The translations under genes were made by a program, and so were the position numbers. This document shows positions 63,285 through 64,000 of a DNA stretch of 64,000 nucleotides, in pieces (position 1 is the first letter of the stretch; every line of letters starts with the position of its first letter). Source of the stretch: Xanthobacter flavus (lineage in GTDB: Bacteria; Pseudomonadota; Alphaproteobacteria; Rhizobiales; Xanthobacteraceae); contig NZ_JAGGML010000001.1 in the NCBI RefSeq assembly GCF_017875275.1, positions 4,423,001 to 4,487,000 of the forward strand. The letters are read 5' to 3'. The notes beneath the pieces were generated by a model, which worked only from the letters and a program-made list of their open reading frames with translations, did not search any database and was not told where the DNA came from.

Positions 63285-63680
63285 ATGAAGTCGCGTGACC
63301 CCCTGATCCGTGCCAAGCGGTTCCAGATCGACGATGCGCGCCGGCGCCTCGCCCAGATCGACACGATGATTGCCGAGTTCGAGCGCATGGCCCAGGAACT
63401 CGACCGCGACATCGCCGCCGAGGAGGCGCGGTCCGGCATCACCGACCCGCGCCATTTCGCCTACCCGCCGCTGGCCCTCGCCGCCCGCAACCGCCGCGAC
63501 AACCTGCGCCGCTCGGCCGACGACCTCAAGGTGCAGCAGGACGAGGCCAAGGCCACGCTCGCCGAGGCGGAAGCCGACCTCGCCCTCGTGGAGGCGGCCG
63601 GCGAGATGGACCGTTCGTCCCGTGTGGACAACGCAACCCGCCGTCCCCCCTTGCGGCCCACCGCGCCGGTGCGGCTCTGA
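63285..63680 (+). CDS. fliJ: Flagellar export protein FliJ-like
   Basis: The 131-residue, highly charged, helical protein (KSRDPLIRAKRFQIDDARRR at the N-terminus, then two long coiled helices with KVQQDEAKATLAEAEADLAL) fits FliJ, the coiled-coil stalk of the flagellar export ATPase complex. Identification rests on length, start pattern, coiled coil and its position divergent from ctrA, as in related genomes. No other flagellar gene is in the window. The ATG at 63285 is preceded by GGAG. Confidence 0.75.
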   Translation: MKSRDPLIRAKRFQIDDARRRLAQIDTMIAEFERMAQELDRDIAAEEARSGITDPRHFAYPPLALAARNRRDNLRRSADDLKVQQDEAKATLAEAEADLALVEAAGEMDRSSRVDNATRRPPLRPTAPVRL

Positions 63681-63843
63681 GCGCAGTCCAGCTTGCGTTT
63701 CAAGGGGGTAGTGGGGTAACCGTCGCTGCGGTGCGGGAGACGGTTTTTGCCTCCCGCGGCGGATTCCTGCAACCTTAAGGCTTCCATTGGGGACGACCGC
63801 TCCGGTAGCTTCTGCACGGCCAAACCCCGAGCACGAGCACTCC

Positions 63844-64000
63844 GTGACTCCCCACCGCAAAGTCCATGCCCTCGTCGAGGCGGTCGCCGCCGGCGATCTG
63901 CGCGCGTTCGAAGAGCTTTACCGGCTGACCAGCCCGAAGCTCTACGGCATCGTGCTGCGCCTGCTGCGCCGGCCGGAACTGGCTGCCGATGCCATGCGGC
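63844..64000 (+). CDS. ECF-type RNA polymerase sigma factor, 3' end outside window
   Basis: The 52 visible codons (after a GTG start) contain the region 2 start of an ECF sigma factor: LVEAVAAGDLRAFEELYRLT and SPKLYGIVLRLLRRPELAA. The remainder lies beyond position 64000. An alternative in-frame TTG at 63787 has an AAGG ribosome-binding site 6 bases upstream and would add 19 residues. The hairpin GCGGGAG...CTCCCGC (63733-63757) lies in its leader. Confidence 0.8.
   Translation, partial: MTPHRKVHALVEAVAAGDLRAFEELYRLTSPKLYGIVLRLLRRPELAADAMR

Noticed and set aside
63733-63757. Hairpin GCGGGAG...CTCCCGC considered as a fliJ terminator
   Set aside because: The T-run lies inside the loop rather than after the stem, so it is not a standard intrinsic terminator.

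Overview
The window is high-GC DNA that reads as an alphaproteobacterium of the order Hyphomicrobiales (Rhizobiales). The main evidence is a full-length CtrA, its phosphotransferase ChpT and an EipA (DUF1134) protein in one neighbourhood, a dense cluster of GANTC (CcrM-type) sites upstream of ctrA, and several families typical of the group (DUF4170, DUF3126, DUF2865, TTG/GTG starts, pervasive TGATG/ATGA gene overlaps). An NAD-dependent molybdenum formate dehydrogenase suggests C1 or autotrophic capacity. A Xanthobacteraceae-like genus (Xanthobacter, Azorhizobium, Ancylobacter) is a guess, not something the sequence proves. No tRNA, rRNA, CRISPR array, transposase or phage gene was seen.

Layout. 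1-8.2 kb: acetyl-CoA synthetase (cut by the window edge), a DUF423 membrane protein, and a leftward envelope block in which a CysQ/IMP-family phosphatase, DUF4170, a DUF374 acyltransferase, waaA and lpxK follow one another, preceded by ubiA and a small periplasmic protein. 8.3-12.2 kb: ilvB-ilvN-ilvC for branched-chain amino acids, with an 18-residue leader peptide containing six consecutive Ile/Val/Leu codons and a terminator hairpin, the signature of ribosome-mediated attenuation. 12.2-14.1 kb: three small leftward genes (NTF2-like, cupin-like, esterase). 14.4-25.4 kb: a FadR-type GntR regulator followed by a complete Liv-type ABC transporter, an acyl-CoA ligase, a thiolase, an enoyl-CoA hydratase lacking the usual dehydrogenase half, and a nitronate monooxygenase-like protein. 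Together they look like uptake, activation and beta-oxidation of an aromatic, branched or fatty carboxylic acid.

26.8-37.0 kb holds a tightly overlapping leftward operon: oligopeptide-type ABC transporter, a small AtzG-like protein, an AtzE-like amidase, an M20 carbamoylase/allantoate-amidohydrolase-type enzyme and ureidoglycolate lyase. A divergent Asp/Glu/hydantoin-racemase-family gene has only one of the two expected catalytic cysteines. This is probably a pathway for import and stepwise hydrolysis of a ureide or N-carbamoyl/amide compound, and it is the most promising candidate for a poorly described system here.

37.2-47.7 kb: TSUP transporter, GST, a type I secretion pair (PrtE/PrtD-like) without visible substrate or outer-membrane partner, an unrecognised membrane protein overlapping an alpha/beta hydrolase, serine acetyltransferase, a tandemly duplicated DUF3126 protein, an enol-lactonase-like hydrolase and a His-rich CDF metal exporter. 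47.7-55.0 kb: fdsGBA-fdhD-fdsD with a LysR regulator upstream on the same strand and a 17-bp palindrome in the promoter region. 55.3-64 kb: small exported proteins, a coiled-coil membrane protein, then eipA, cysQ, chpT, a DUF305 protein, ctrA and divergent fliJ, ending in a truncated ECF sigma factor gene. Short palindromic repeats of at least three families are scattered through the intergenic gaps.
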